This document shows positions 20,635-32,161 of a DNA stretch of 64,000 nt, piece after piece. This DNA comes from Cryptomeria japonica (lineage: Eukaryota > Streptophyta > Pinopsida > Cupressales > Cupressaceae), in NCBI RefSeq assembly GCF_030272615.1, contig NC_081408.1:406758889-406822888 (forward strand), in the 5' to 3' direction. A model generated the notes under the pieces. That model did not search any database, was not told the DNA's origin, and saw only the letters and a program-made list of their open reading frames with translations. Each line of letters opens with the position of its first letter. Position 1 is the first letter of the stretch. Both the position numbers and the translations under genes were made by a program.

Positions 20635-22540
20635 ATGTCTCCAAACTTGAGAATCAAAATATTTCAAAATCGTATATTTCAAGATGGAGACAAACTTATT
20701 TATTTTGATTCAGAAGAACACATTAGCATTGTGACTAGTGAAACCAGTAAAACAAGCGATGAATAAATAACTAAATCTACCATTGACAAAGAGTTTCACG
20801 ATCATAGATTTACTAAACATCTTAAAGAGGTGGTTAAACATGATCCATGAGAGTACTTCAAAGCCCTTGTTGATGAGGGAATTAAACAGCCACCTGATTT
20901 TGACATATCATTACTCATAGTTAAGGAAAAATTGAGAGCTAGTAAATCTAAACCTACAAGGACAAACAATGAGAAGAGGATAAAAGATCACAGACATTTC
21001 TACTTGCAACTAGGATACAAGAGATCTACTAAAACAACAAAACACACACCTACCAATGATCCCATTTTGAATGAATTAAGAGCATTGAGACAAGAATTAG
21101 ACACTCTCAAGAATAAGAAGGCATCGTTACACAAGTTTTCCATTGAGGACATATGTCCCTATCCTTTTGATCTGAGCATTTTGTTGCCACCTTTTCCTAG
21201 TCATTGGGAGATAACGAAACTGGATAAGTATAAAGGAAAAGGAGACCCTAAAGATCACTTGTGAGAATTTTGTGATGCTACCTTAGAATTTGCGATGGAC
21301 GAAACATACCTTATGAGACTATATTCTCACAGTCTTGGAGGAAGCGCTCTGGAATGGTTCTCCCGGTTACCTTCGACTATCAAATCTTTCCAAGATTTGG
21401 CTGATAATTTTGTCTCACACTATGCTTACAACTGCGAACATGAGGTGACCATGATGGACCTCTTCAACACAAAACAAAATCAAGGAGAATCCTTCATATC
21501 ATTTTTGTAAAGATGGAGACATTTGACAAAAAGTGCACCTTATGACATTCCCGATAAGAAAATTGTTGACCTCTTTTGTTTCAATTTAAACAAAGAAATT
21601 GGAAGAGAACTTTGCCTCAAGTATTTGGACACATTTGATGAGGTCATAGACATGGGATTTTGGATTGAACAAACCCTTATCGATGATGGTACTATAAAGA
21701 TAAATGATGATAAATATCACAAAGGATCGAGTTCGAATCACAAAACACCCTTTTGTGCTAAGAACAAGATTGTGGTTAATGACGGAGTTGTTGACGCGAA
21801 AAATGCTAAAACATCATCATTCGTTTACAACCTTAAGGGTTCATCCTTAGACAAAGAAAATGAGAAACAAAGAAGCTTCCCTAACCAAATTTTTACACCA
21901 TTGGGACAACCACTCGAGACAGCATTTAAAGAACTCCTTGAAAATAATCTTATAACATTACCTGAGATGAGAGAATACAATCCACAAGTCAAACCCCCAT
22001 GGTGGACTGACGATCACTTTTGCGACTATCGTAGACACAAGAGTCATAAGACTAATAGTCGCAATAAACTCTGACATGTGATACAAGACCTTCATGATGA
22101 GGGAGAGATTTCAATTGATGGACATAGTCCTTCTGGTAACTCTGATCGTGAGATATTCAAGAATTTTTTCCATAAGCATGGCAAAGATAAAGGAAAGGCC
22201 CTCAAGTCTTGTGATGGTGTGAACTATACCAATGCTAAATATGATTATACCATAAATAACATCAGTGAAACTGATAATCATGTGAATACCTTCATCATAA
22301 AGGGCAAAGAAACTGATTGTAATGTTACCACCCACAGAGGCACATTTATCCTTAGAGGCCCTAATTCTAAACCCATTGCACCGACTGCGCAATACAACCT
22401 TATAGAGCATTTAGGGAAAATGCTCGTGCAGATTTCGTGCATATTTCTATACTTGAATTGCTACGCTTATCCCCTAAACATAAAGTTATCCTTGATAAAG
22501 CGCTCGCTACTACCGCGGTGCCTACAGACCTACATGTAGA
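20635..22540 (+). pseudogene. Gag remnant of the 20-31 kb Tat element
   Basis: A start Met at 20,635 opens a frame that meets TAA at 20,764. Coding-like sequence continues in 20,932-21,264, 21,295-21,510 and 21,523-22,539. The gag core is recognisable: LPPFPSHWEITKLDKYKGKGDPKDHL, then GGSALEWFSRLPSTIKSFQDL, DLFNTKQNQGESFISFL, and NKEIGRELCLKYLDTFDEV. This is the retrotransposon gag pattern of Tat/Athila elements, which build the particle. The 3' half is hydrophilic and unrecognised. Confidence 0.75.
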
Positions 22541-22689
22541 TTAATTCCAAGCTATGGTGGGACATATCGCCTCCCCTCATACCCTCACTCTCACTGAGAG
22601 TGATGATTTATCCATGCAACGACTGCAAAATGCACCCTTATAAATTGAAGTCCTTGTCCATAGAGTTAAGCTCAAGCAAGTCCACGTCT

Positions 22690-23083
22690 AAATATTTGTA
22701 CTCTGAAATTAATTAGAGAGCTTGGGTCTGATGAAAGTGCAATTAAGCCAAATAAAAATATTACGATAAAGGCATATGATAAAGAGGAAAGTTCATCTAA
22801 AGGATTAGTTACATTGCCTATTAAAGTGGGACCTATGGTGAAGGATGTGGCTTTCCAAGTCCTTGATCTCCCCTTGACCTATAACATTCTCCTTAGAAGG
22901 CCTTGGATCCATGCAATGCAAGTTGTATCTTCTACCCACCATCAATGTATCAAATTTCCGCACAATGGTGTCGAAATAACTATACCAGGAGATCCCAACC
23001 CTTTTATGTATTGCAGCAATCTAAGTTCTAAGATTGAATCCATCATTCCTAGCAATTGTGAAGCACCTCCTTCCCAAGCATAA
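22690..23083 (+). pseudogene. Protease C-terminal remnant
   Basis: The block GPMVKDVAFQVLDL followed by LRRPWIHAMQVVSSTHHQCI and KFPHNGVEITIPGD is the C-terminal part of a Tat-type retropepsin (flap strand to GRPW helix). The N-terminal region with the catalytic Asp-Ser/Gly motif, expected near 22,640-22,690, is not readable, so the enzyme is dead. Confidence 0.7.
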
Positions 23084-23176
23084 ATTGATCCTGATTCCTT
23101 AAAAGCGTCCACCTCCAAATCCAATGAAGCTAAGATCAAAATAAAAGTAAAAGACCATGGAGTAGGGGAATATTCT

Positions 23177-23599
23177 ATGAGTCACTCTCTGCATTGGAAA
23201 GCTACCTTTGTCCCCTTGTGCTTATGGAAACCACAAATGACTGAAACCACATCGGACACCACTAATATAGTCTGCAAACCTACTGCTTTCAAAAAATGGG
23301 GAGCTTTGTATGATGAAATGGAAGAACAGGATCTCTTGAGATGGTTATACAAAGACAGAGATATAGAGAAAGAACAAATTGTAGAACCTAAAGTCAAAAT
23401 ACCAATTGAGAAACATGGAAAAGGATTGAAGATAATGAAAAGATATGGCTATATTGGTCATAGTCCTCCTGGTTTACACAAACAAGGTATACTTGAACCA
23501 ATCAAACTTGATGGTGGACATAAGGTTCCTAGTTTAGGGTATGATACGCATAAAGATAAGACCTTGAGTACTAAGGGTAACTCGCGTGAGGTAGGATAG
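23177..23599 (+). pseudogene. PR-RT linker with G-patch-like motif
   Basis: 140 open codons. The stretch KHGKGLKIMKRYGYIGH followed by PPGLHKQGILEPI fits the glycine-spaced G-patch consensus, although the GLG is changed to GLH. Preceding residues (WGALYDEMEEQDLLRWLYKD) look helical. G-patches bind RNA or helicases, and some retroviral proteases carry one C-terminally. Here it lies between protease and RT. Confidence 0.5.
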
Positions 23600-23869
23600 T
23601 CTTCTAGCGCAACATAGACTGATGAGGAAGGTGTCATCGATGAATTTGATGATTTCATTGATATATATGATTATGATTCTATATGTACCCTTGAGCCTAA
23701 TCATGACTCTTTACCCCTTGTTCACCCGCAACTTATTGATTGGGACCAAACAAGACTACCTCAGTTAGATTTTTTTCAAAACAATGAGGCAATCATAAAC
23801 TTTCTTTGAGCATGAAGTGATTTACCCCTTGGAGATCATAGGGATGGATTCACCATAGAATTCAACAAT

Positions 23870-25135
23870 GTGACATACTTTGGAGAAAGTGCCAAGCCTT
23901 TTAGTCGCAAAATTATGGAAAATATCAATAGGTCTTCTAGTGAAAACCATTTTGCAACACTATTAGACCTGAGAAAAGTAAAAATAAAGGACGTATTCGA
24001 AGGTGAAAACCTCTTTGCGGCGCGCGAGGATGGAAGGCTTGACACACCACCCCTAACATTATACCATGAGAAGTCATCTATGTTAGTGGAAAAGACTGTA
24101 CCAACAAACTTGGGCACTGAAAAGCAACCAAAGATCATACATTTAGCAAAATAATTGACACCTGAAGAGAGAATAGAGCATATCCAATTTTGCAAGGAAA
24201 GACAGGTTAATTTTGCATGGTCCTATGCAAACATACCGGGACTTGACCCTAATTTAGTTATGCATCACTTGTCTTTGCCACCGGGGGCAAAACTTGTCAA
24301 ACAAAAATTGGGAAAAATGCATCCTCACATGGCACTATTGGTAAAGGTAGAAATAAAAAAGTTGCACGATGTTGGATTTATAAGACCTGTTGATTATGCC
24401 GACTAGATTTCAAATTTGGTACCAATTTTAAAACCTGATGGGAATGATCCTGTTTGCATTGATTTCAAATATTTAAATAAATATTGTCCTAAAGATGACT
24501 TCCCACTTCCTAATATTGACATGATAGTGGATTCTATAGCAGGACATGGGATGTTATCTCTCATGGATGGGTTCTCGAGCTATAAGCATATCAAAATTGC
24601 TCCTGAGGATAAAATCAAAACAACATTCACTTGTCCTTGGGGAACTTTTTGTTGGAACGTCATACCCTCCAAATCCAAGAATGCCAGAGCTACTTATCAG
24701 CGTGAAATGACCACTATTTTTCATGGCATGATGCATATATATCTGGAAGATTATGTAAATGACTTTCTTGAAATATCTTATACCAGAAAGGGACATTTAG
24801 AAATCATGGATAAAATCTTTACAAGGTTGGAAAAATATAAAGTCTGATTGAATCCAAAGAAATGTGTCTTTGGGGTAACCTCCAGGAAACTCCTTGGATA
24901 CATAGTATCATCTAAGGGAATTGAAATTGATCTTGAAAAAGTGAAAGCCATACTTGAGATGCCACCACCAAGGAATATATGTTAGCTGAGATTTTTACAA
25001 GGGAAAATTCAATCTATCTATTGCTTTATAGCACAACTTGCGGATAAATGTCAACCATTCCACCACCTACTACGCAAAAATGTTTCATTCAGATGGGATG
25101 ACAAATGTGAACAATCTTTTCAATAGATCAAAGAA
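23870..25135 (+). pseudogene. Reverse transcriptase remnant of the 20-31 kb element
   Basis: Motifs are FAWSYANIPGLDPNLVMHHL, VCIDFKYLNKYCPKDDFPLP, SLMDGFSSYKHIKIAPEDK and LNPKKCVFGVTSRKLLGYIV. The catalytic box reads YVND instead of YVDD (near 24,755), so one catalytic aspartate is lost. Stops lie at 24,152, 24,404 and 24,845. The thumb continues to about 25,135 with further stops. Confidence 0.85.
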
Positions 25136-25139
25136 TACA

Positions 25140-25560
25140 TGATGTCCCCACTAGTGTTAGTACCTCCTATCGATGACAAGCCTTTACTATTGTATATATC
25201 CACAACCGCCACAACATTGGGGGCACTTTTGGCGCAACATGAATCTAAAGGAAAATAATGTGCAATATATTACATCAATTTTACTCTAGTGGGATATGAG
25301 CTCAATTAAACTCCTATTGAGAGAGTGTGTATTGCTATAGTTTTTGCCTCACAGAAACTGTGACATTACATGCTTACACACCAAACAAAGCTCATTGCAA
25401 AAATTGATCCGCTTAAATATCTTCTGAGTAAAGTCGCTCTTACGACAGGATGACTGGCTAAATGGGCCATGATTCTCTATGAGTTTGACATTGAATATGT
25501 AGAAAGAAAAGCAATAAAGGGACAACCTGAAGCAGATCAATTCGTTGATGCTCCTGTCAC
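25140..25560 (+). pseudogene. Gypsy-type RNase H remnant
   Basis: SPLVLVPPIDDKPLLLYIS and LGALLAQHESKGK resemble the start of the gypsy RNase H. It ends with LAKWAMILYEFDIEYVERKA and GQPEADQFVDAP. The usual first Asp (YxDAS) is absent, as expected for Tat elements, where this domain is degenerate and a second RNase H is present. Confidence 0.7.
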
Positions 25561-25629
25561 AGATGATCATCCACTTATCACAGAGTTACCTGATGAGTCA
25601 ATCTTCAACACGGAATCTTCACATCTCTA

Positions 25630-25990
25630 GACTTCATATTTTGATGGCTCCTTCACACATGGTGGTTCTAGCATTGGCATTCTCTTTGTTACACCGCAAG
25701 GGGATTGCATAGTTGAGGCTTACAAAATACAATTTCCATGCACCAACAATATTGTAGAATATGAAGCATTATTTTCTGGACTCTGTATGGTTGTACAATG
25801 GAAAATCTTAGATTTGAATGTTCTTGGTGACTCTTATTTATTGATAAGACAGTTAAATGAATATTATAAAACAAAAGATGAAAAGCTCATTCAATACAAG
25901 AGAATGGTGGACGATTTCAAGGCTTATTTTATCACAATCACATTTGCGAAAATTCCTTAGGACAACAATAGAGTAGTTGATATAATGGCT
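25630..25990 (+). pseudogene. Archaeal-type RNase H (aRH), located before integrase
   Basis: SYFDGSFTHGG (first Asp), NNIVEYEALFSGL (Glu), LNVLGDSYLLIRQL (Asp) and NNRVVDIMAT match the D-E-D-D layout of the archaeal/plant type RNase H acquired by Tat elements. The last Asp sits after a stop codon near 25,960. Position: after gRH and before IN. Confidence 0.75.
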
Positions 25991-25999
25991 ACAATCGCC

Positions 26000-27350
26000 T
26001 ACCTTGTAATAATGCCAAGTAATGTTGCATACTGTGAGTTCTTGGTTGAACCACTCTTGGAACTCGCTTATAATGTACCACAATCTGAAATGATATGTCT
26101 CATTATTGGTTCTAATTCCCAATGGTATGGAGATATATATGTCTACTTACATGATAATACCTTACCTCCTAATCTATCCAATACAGCCCGAAAAACCTTT
26201 ATTCGTCAAGCCTCCCATTATGCCATTTTAGTTGATACCCTATATCGTTGGGGTCTTGATGTTAACTTCAATGCCTTGAGTGTGACGAAGCCAACATTGC
26301 CTTGTGAGAGGTACATGAAGGTATATGTGGGGCACATTCGAGCGGTCCTACCCTAGCTAAGAAACTTTTGTGTACTGGTTACTACTGACCTACGATGGAG
26401 AAGAATGCTTATTAGTTTGTTAAGAAATTCCAAATACATGGAGACTTGATACATGTACCAATGCAAGAATTGCAACCTATTATCACATCTTGGCTCTTCT
26501 GTCAGTGGGGATTTGAACTCGTGGCCAAAATCCATCCACCCTCATCCAATAGCCATAAATTCATCATCACTGCTACTGATTATTTCACGAAATGGATTGA
26601 AGTTGTTCCTCTTACTCATATCACTAGAAAAAAAATTGCCACATTTATCCTAAACTACATCATATGCTGGTATGGTGTCCCCCTTTCCATCATTATTGAT
26701 AACGATCGTCCCTTCAAGAATCAAGATGTCTATGAGCTCTGCGAGAAATTCCACATCCAGCACCATTTCTCCACACCATACTATCCTCAAGGTAATGGCT
26801 AGGCAGAGGCCTCTAACAAAAATATCCTTAGAATCCTAAAAAAGACGGTCAATGAAGTTGGTCGTGACTGGCATATCTAGTTGAACCCCACCTTGTGGGC
26901 TTACTGCACAAGTATCTGCACTCCGACAAGTGCCACTCTATACTCCCTTGTTTATGGTGTTGAAGCTATATTTCCCATTGAGATCGAGATACCTTCCCTA
27001 TGAGTCTCTTTGCGCACCCTAATCAGTAATGAAGACTATAGAGTCTCCCGCTTGCATGACTTAGAATTGTTGGATGAAAGAAGACAAACTGGTTTTGATC
27101 ACCTCAGAGCATATCAACAACACGTGTAGAAGTTACAACCATAGAGTCATATCTCACACATTTGAAGTTGGTGATCTTGTCCTTGAAGAAAATCCAAAGA
27201 ATCAGCAAGACAGAGAAAAAAAGGGCAAGTTTGAAGCTAACTGGCTTTGTCCATAAATCATCACTTTTGCCTATGGATCAGGAGCATATCAGCTGGCTAC
27301 TCCCAAGGGTGAACTGCTTAAAAATCCAATCAATAGCATTCACCTTTGCA
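26000..27350 (+). pseudogene. Integrase remnant of the 20-31 kb element
   Basis: FIITATDYFTKWIEVVPL holds the first catalytic Asp, SIIIDNDRPFKNQDV the second, and YYPQGNG-stop-AEASNKN the Glu. The zinc-binding N-terminus near 26,300-26,440 is broken. The C-terminus has the Tat-type HTFEVGDLVLEENPKNQQ block and ends near SIHLCKFYA. Several stops. No chromodomain. Confidence 0.85.
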
Positions 27351-27399
27351 AGTTCTATGCCTCATTATTTTAGAGAATTTCTTTAAAAGATCTTTGAAA

Positions 27400-29049
27400 A
27401 ACTTCAAAAAAATGAGAAAAAAAAACCTAAAAAATTGTCAATTTGGTAAAAACCTAGCAAACAGATGCCTCGTGACAAAAAAAAGAGAAAAAAAGACTTG
27501 AAAAAAATCGTCACTTTGGTGAAAACTTGGCAAACAAGCACCTTGGGCAAATACCATGGTGAAAATTAGGCAACCGACGCCATGCGTAGAGATTTTGCTC
27601 CTCTTTCCTTCATTACTCTACTTTGATCATGCCCTATCCATATTTACCCTCCCATTTCATAATAACCTTCCCACTCCATCATAGCTTGTGGATTGTTTTG
27701 CTTAACATGTGTGCTTGTTGCTCTTGCATACTAAGCTAGTCTTATCCCTCACTAGGGCATCTCCTCAAACTTAGCGGTGGGTTGGGATAGTTGGCATCTC
27801 ACGGTCGGAGGAACTATCTTCTAAAATGTCCTAAAAAAAAATCCTAAAAATTATAAAATGTCCTAAAAAAATCATTAAAATCATAAAAATCGTAAAAAGT
27901 CCTAAAAAAGTCCCTAAATATTAAAATCATAAAAATCCAAAAACATTTAATAAATGTTGCGATGACACAAACACTTCGGACACACATGTAGCTTTGAACT
28001 TCAACGAAATCATGACGTGATGGGATTACGATTGAGCATACATAATAACACCCTATTGACTTCTCAAAACCAAACGCATTAACTGTGAACAAGAATCATT
28101 GTGGCATAAAACATACTGTTTGTTTGATTGATTATGTCTTCTGATTGTTTTGATTTTATCTTTGGTGACATGTCTTTTAGCTTTCCAGGATGTCTCTAAC
28201 TAGAGATTTTATCTCCAGGATGTCTTTGACTAGAAAGGCGAGGATGGGGCATCTTCACCTGTTTGTTGCTTGTGAATTGTTCCTTAGTAATATGATGACT
28301 CGTCTTAGGACATGATTATCTAAGATCATTGAGGACATAACGGTTTGACGCAAACTGAGGCAATCCTTTCTTGTTTGATGTGTTTTCTTTTAAATGCAAT
28401 TGGTATGATGATTCATTTCGGTCTTATTCATATCTAGATGAGTTTTATTCTTTTTTCCATAATAAGCTCGATGACAATATAAGCACAAGAATTGTCATCA
28501 TTTTTTTCATATCCTTTTTCTCATCATTCTTCTTCTCCTCACTTTTTTCTTTTCATCACCCCCTTTCATCTCTCTCTTTCATCATTTCTTTCATCATCTT
28601 CTCCATTCTTCTCACTGCAGTGAGATCAATCAAATGCCTTATCCAACTGATGCATGTCTTTGAATCTTTAATCTTTTTAAAATCAATCAACTTGCTTCTT
28701 GCACTCTCAATGCCCTTGGATCAATCAATCAATCATTGGATCACCTTATCATGTGTTAGCATCAATCCCAATCAACTTAATCATCTTATCAACTAGGCTA
28801 TACCGGTCATTTCCATCAATTGTTCAGTTACACCTCATCAACTATGCATTTCCATCAAATGTGCATCTCAATTTAATCATTTGTGCAATATCAATTATCC
28901 AATCTTCTCTCTCGTATTCTATCAAGATATACATCTCCATCAATTTGTTCGATCAATCTCTCGAGGGGGCATATCATTCCCATCTTGAGGAAACTTTATA
29001 TCAATTCATCTTATCTTCTTTGAGCCAACGTGACAAGCTTCATTGTCTC
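27400..29049. other. IN-to-PPT spacer of the Tat element
   Basis: There is no recognised gene. 27,830-27,960 is a degenerate run of TCCTAAAAA/TCATAAAAA units. 28,480-28,780 is a pyrimidine-rich stretch of CATC/CTTTC repeats. Long non-coding spacers before the PPT are typical of large plant gypsy elements. Confidence 0.55.
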
Positions 29050-29063
29050 AAAGAGGGGCAAAA
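29050..29063 (+). promoter_or_regulatory. Polypurine tract before the 3' LTR
   Basis: AAAGAGGGGCAAAA directly precedes the LTR start TGAAGACACC. It fits the primer site for plus-strand DNA synthesis. Confidence 0.8.
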
Positions 29064-29089
29064 TGAAGACACCTAAAATTGTCTTGCAT

Positions 29090-29315
29090 AATTAAATAAA
29101 TATATTTATTTATTTAATTATTTTTTCTTAAGTCTTCTATTAATTAAATAATTATTTATTTATTTAATTAATTCATTTATCCTCTTCTATCATTTTTCTA
29201 TTTAAATAAATATTTTTATTTATTTAAATTATCTTTTCCCGAAATTAAATAAATATTTTATTTATTTAATTGGTCCCACTTCCTCTATTAATTAAATAAA
29301 TTTTATTTATTTAAT
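29090..29315. repeat. Series of AT-rich palindromes in the LTR U3
   Basis: About five imperfect palindromes of the form TTAAATAAATA-TTTATTTAA lie roughly 40-50 bases apart, near 29,092, 29,140, 29,204, 29,245 and 29,285. They are separated by pyrimidine-rich or mixed spacers. Confidence 0.8.
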
Positions 29316-29513
29316 TAATTCATTATCTTATTCACTCTATGACACATGTCATTTATCTCTTAATTTTCCTCCACCTACCCCCTTCATTATTTTATTATTT
29401 TTTCTAACTACCCTCTTATTATTTTATCATTTTCTATACCTACCCTTCAATCCTAGCCGACCATTTATCTTTTCACCTCATAATCTTATCCTTCCATTTT
29501 CTAAGGTGTTCTC

Positions 29514-29521
29514 TATATAAG
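29514..29521 (+). promoter_or_regulatory. TATA box of the 3' LTR
   Basis: TATATAAG, about 450 bases into the LTR and after the AT-rich U3 block; suitably placed to drive LTR transcription. Confidence 0.55.
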
Positions 29522-31029
29522 AGGATTCTTTTATCTTTATCAATCCTAATAAGCAACCTAGCATTGGAGTGTACTTTTTGCATTCTGGCATTCTTATTTT
29601 GCATCCATCATATTTCAAATCTTCATTCACCATAGCTTCTTGTGCATGTGCTTCTGAGAGCATCATTTTTTAACACAATATCTTGGCTGATAGAAGTGTA
29701 ATGGAATAGTTTTTATAGCATGCATGTGTGTTTTTAGTTTAGATTTTGGTTTGCATTGTGTTCATTTTGCAAGTACTCTAATGAGGATGTTGAAATAAAT
29801 CTGGATCTTGTCCCATAAGATTTCAAATTTGATTTTGTAGTGTCAAAAATTGCATAACCCTTTGTAATTCGACCTACATATTTTATAACCACTTTGATGT
29901 CCATTCCCCTAGCACCTGAGTAGGCTCATTTCAGCCCTTGCATCAGCCTTTTCCCTCTCAGAATGCTCAAGATACCTTTCAGCAACCATCCTTCAGCTTT
30001 TGTTTCATGTTAGCCATGTGTCTCCCTTGTTTCCTGTCGTTTTTTAGCATGACTCATTTGGACACTAGTGCACCGCGAGGACGTCTACGCGCCGCGCATT
30101 CGTCTCGCGAAATCTCAATGTTCGAATGTCGATTATGAGCGCGTCTTTCCACTTGTCACCTACGTATGTTGGTGGAAACAACTCCAAACCTTTCAAATGG
30201 CTCGCGGCCCTCTCTTTCCCTCCTCTTCTCTCATTTTAAATCTGTCTTCTCTCCTCATTCAAAATCTCTAGTTTCTCCAAGCAATTTCTCTTGGCTCTCA
30301 CAGCTTTCTCTTGCTCCCTCACTCACTTGCTACAACAGTCTCTAGTTTTCTATAGCACTTTCAAGCTCTCACGATATCTCTTGCAACTCTCTTGCCTTTT
30401 GTCAAGCCTATTTGGTAATATCTATTTATTTATCCTATCTTTGAGCATCTTGGGATTCATCACATCCCTTATCCATCAAATCATTTGGCATTTATTATAT
30501 CTTGTATTTATTTCATTTTATCTTTTATTCTATCAATCTATCTGGCTATCTGTGGAGGTGGAAACACCAAAACAGGGATTTGACTCAGGCGAGTCCCTAA
30601 GCAGCCCCAAACATTTTTCCTTTCTAGCTTATGTGCAGGTTGCATTAGAGAAGACCCATTTGGCTGGAGGCTTCATATCGTGGATCGGTTGTGAGATTAT
30701 CTTCTTCCTTTCCTTTGTGTCTTTCATTCCATTTCATATAATCATGTTACCTTCTTTTATATACCTTTATCACATTTAAATTGATCTAGAACACATATCT
30801 GTTATATTGTGCCCTTCTGTGTGAACTTTGTATCACGTCCGTACAAGACGCTAGCACACTGCGCTATTGTCCCTAATCTGTGTGTGCATCCTTGTACAGA
30901 GAGTTGTCAGAGGACATACAAAGACACTACATCTTCAGTGGAGAGGTCAGTTAGTGAATCTTCGAGAGGTTGTTATCCGTATGTCGAAGAGGTTTATTTT
31001 TCCCCCTCTACAGATTTTCTCCATCTATA

Positions 31030-31850
31030 AAAAACAACTAATTTGATGGTATTAGTTACATGGATCCACCTGGGATTGCACAATTGAAGCCATTGGAGGA
31101 TAGGTTCAATATCGTAATGTTTTGAGGAATTTGAATACCACAAAACACATTTCTAGTGAAATTCGCCCTTGACAAATCAAGACCATGAGCTCTTACCACT
31201 ATTTGAAAACAACTATGCAAGAAATTAAACTAAATCCTCTTATACGGGTAATTTAAGAATAAATACTAAATACTAACCTTTTCCACTTAAATACCAATCA
31301 TTTTCCATGACCAGGCTTGCACATTGTGCCATTCAAAGTGCCCTTTTCAGATTATGCCATTATCCATGTTCATTGGGTCCAAAGCCAAAATCTATTTAGA
31401 AGCCACACCCTCAAATCCTTTTTTTCTTCTTACCTAGACTAATGTTTAAGAGAACCCTAATAATACTTGGAGAATGAGCATATTATGATTAGAATGAGTA
31501 TATGTGTTCAGTTCTTTGTCACAATCCAATAGACTATTTCCTAAATGATCGTTTTGTTCAATGTATAGGCTCGAATTTAGCTTAAACCTACTTTATAAGG
31601 AGTATGTCAAATTGACTATTAAAGTTTCATCTTTAAATGTGGCCTAGCATCAAATATTAATGTAATATAAGTGGTGCATGAGCTTGACATATATGTAAAG
31701 TTGAAGATTAAAATGGAATAATAAAAGGAGAGAAATTAACATTGGAGATCGCACACATGTTACAAAGAGTTTTAAAAACTCAATATTCACAAAACATTAA
31801 ATGCTAACTTTAAAATTTCAATTCATATTAAATGTACCTTGAGGGAATTG
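31030..31850 (-). repeat. Divergent copy of the PPR-related repeat family
   Basis: 31,036-31,240 aligns with 42,595-42,770 and 54,555-54,740 (GTTACATGGATCCACCTGGG block and others). 31,680-31,850 aligns with the CATTCGAGATGG/TTTTAAGATTTGAATAT part of the same family. The copy begins exactly where the LTR ends, so the LTR interrupts or truncates it. Confidence 0.65.
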
Positions 31851-32156
31851 ACAGAGGATCCTTGGAACAATATAGTATTGCCCCATGTTTTAGTAAGCCT
31901 AGTTTCTAGTTACATGTTGTAGATGACATAAAAAAGGTCTAGGGGGTGGTAGTGCTACAAAGGAGAGAAAAGAGTCAAAGAAAGTTCGCCTACATTGATA
32001 AAGAAGAACACTTATCTTTCCTAATGTTTTTGTGAAAGAAGTATTGTGACCTGATGTACAAGTTCCAACATATATGACATTTTATTTAGTAGCCCACTCA
32101 TGCTTTCAATGTTTACCTTAAAAAAGTATTGTGATGCAAAGTATAAGTTACAATAT
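31851..32156. other. No gene recognised
   Basis: Flank of the next element; nothing recognised on either strand. Confidence 0.5.
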
Positions 32157-32161
32157 ATTTG
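32157..32161. repeat. Target site duplication ATTTG, left
   Basis: Matches 41,650-41,654 after the 3' LTR. Confidence 0.9.

Larger units (their letters stand above)
20300..31029 (+). mobile_element. Decayed Tat-lineage Ty3/gypsy element (gag, PR, RT, gRH, aRH, IN, 3' LTR)
   Basis: Plus-strand domain order is gag (20,635-22,540), protease remnant (22,690-23,083), G-patch-like linker (23,177-23,600), RT (23,870-25,135), gypsy RNase H (25,140-25,560), archaeal-type RNase H (25,630-25,990), integrase (26,000-27,350), spacer, polypurine tract and 3' LTR (29,064 to about 31,012-31,029). The absence of a chromodomain and the second RNase H before IN point to the Tat lineage. No 5' LTR matching the 3' LTR was found. 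Dozens of stops make it inactive. Confidence 0.75.
29064..31029 (+). repeat. 3' LTR of the 20-31 kb element
   Basis: It begins TGAAGACACC immediately after the PPT. The right end lies between the CA at 31,012 and 31,029, where the flank turns into the PPR-related repeat (AAAACAACTAATTTGATGG). No matching 5' LTR exists upstream in the window, so the end could not be fixed by comparison. Confidence 0.7.
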
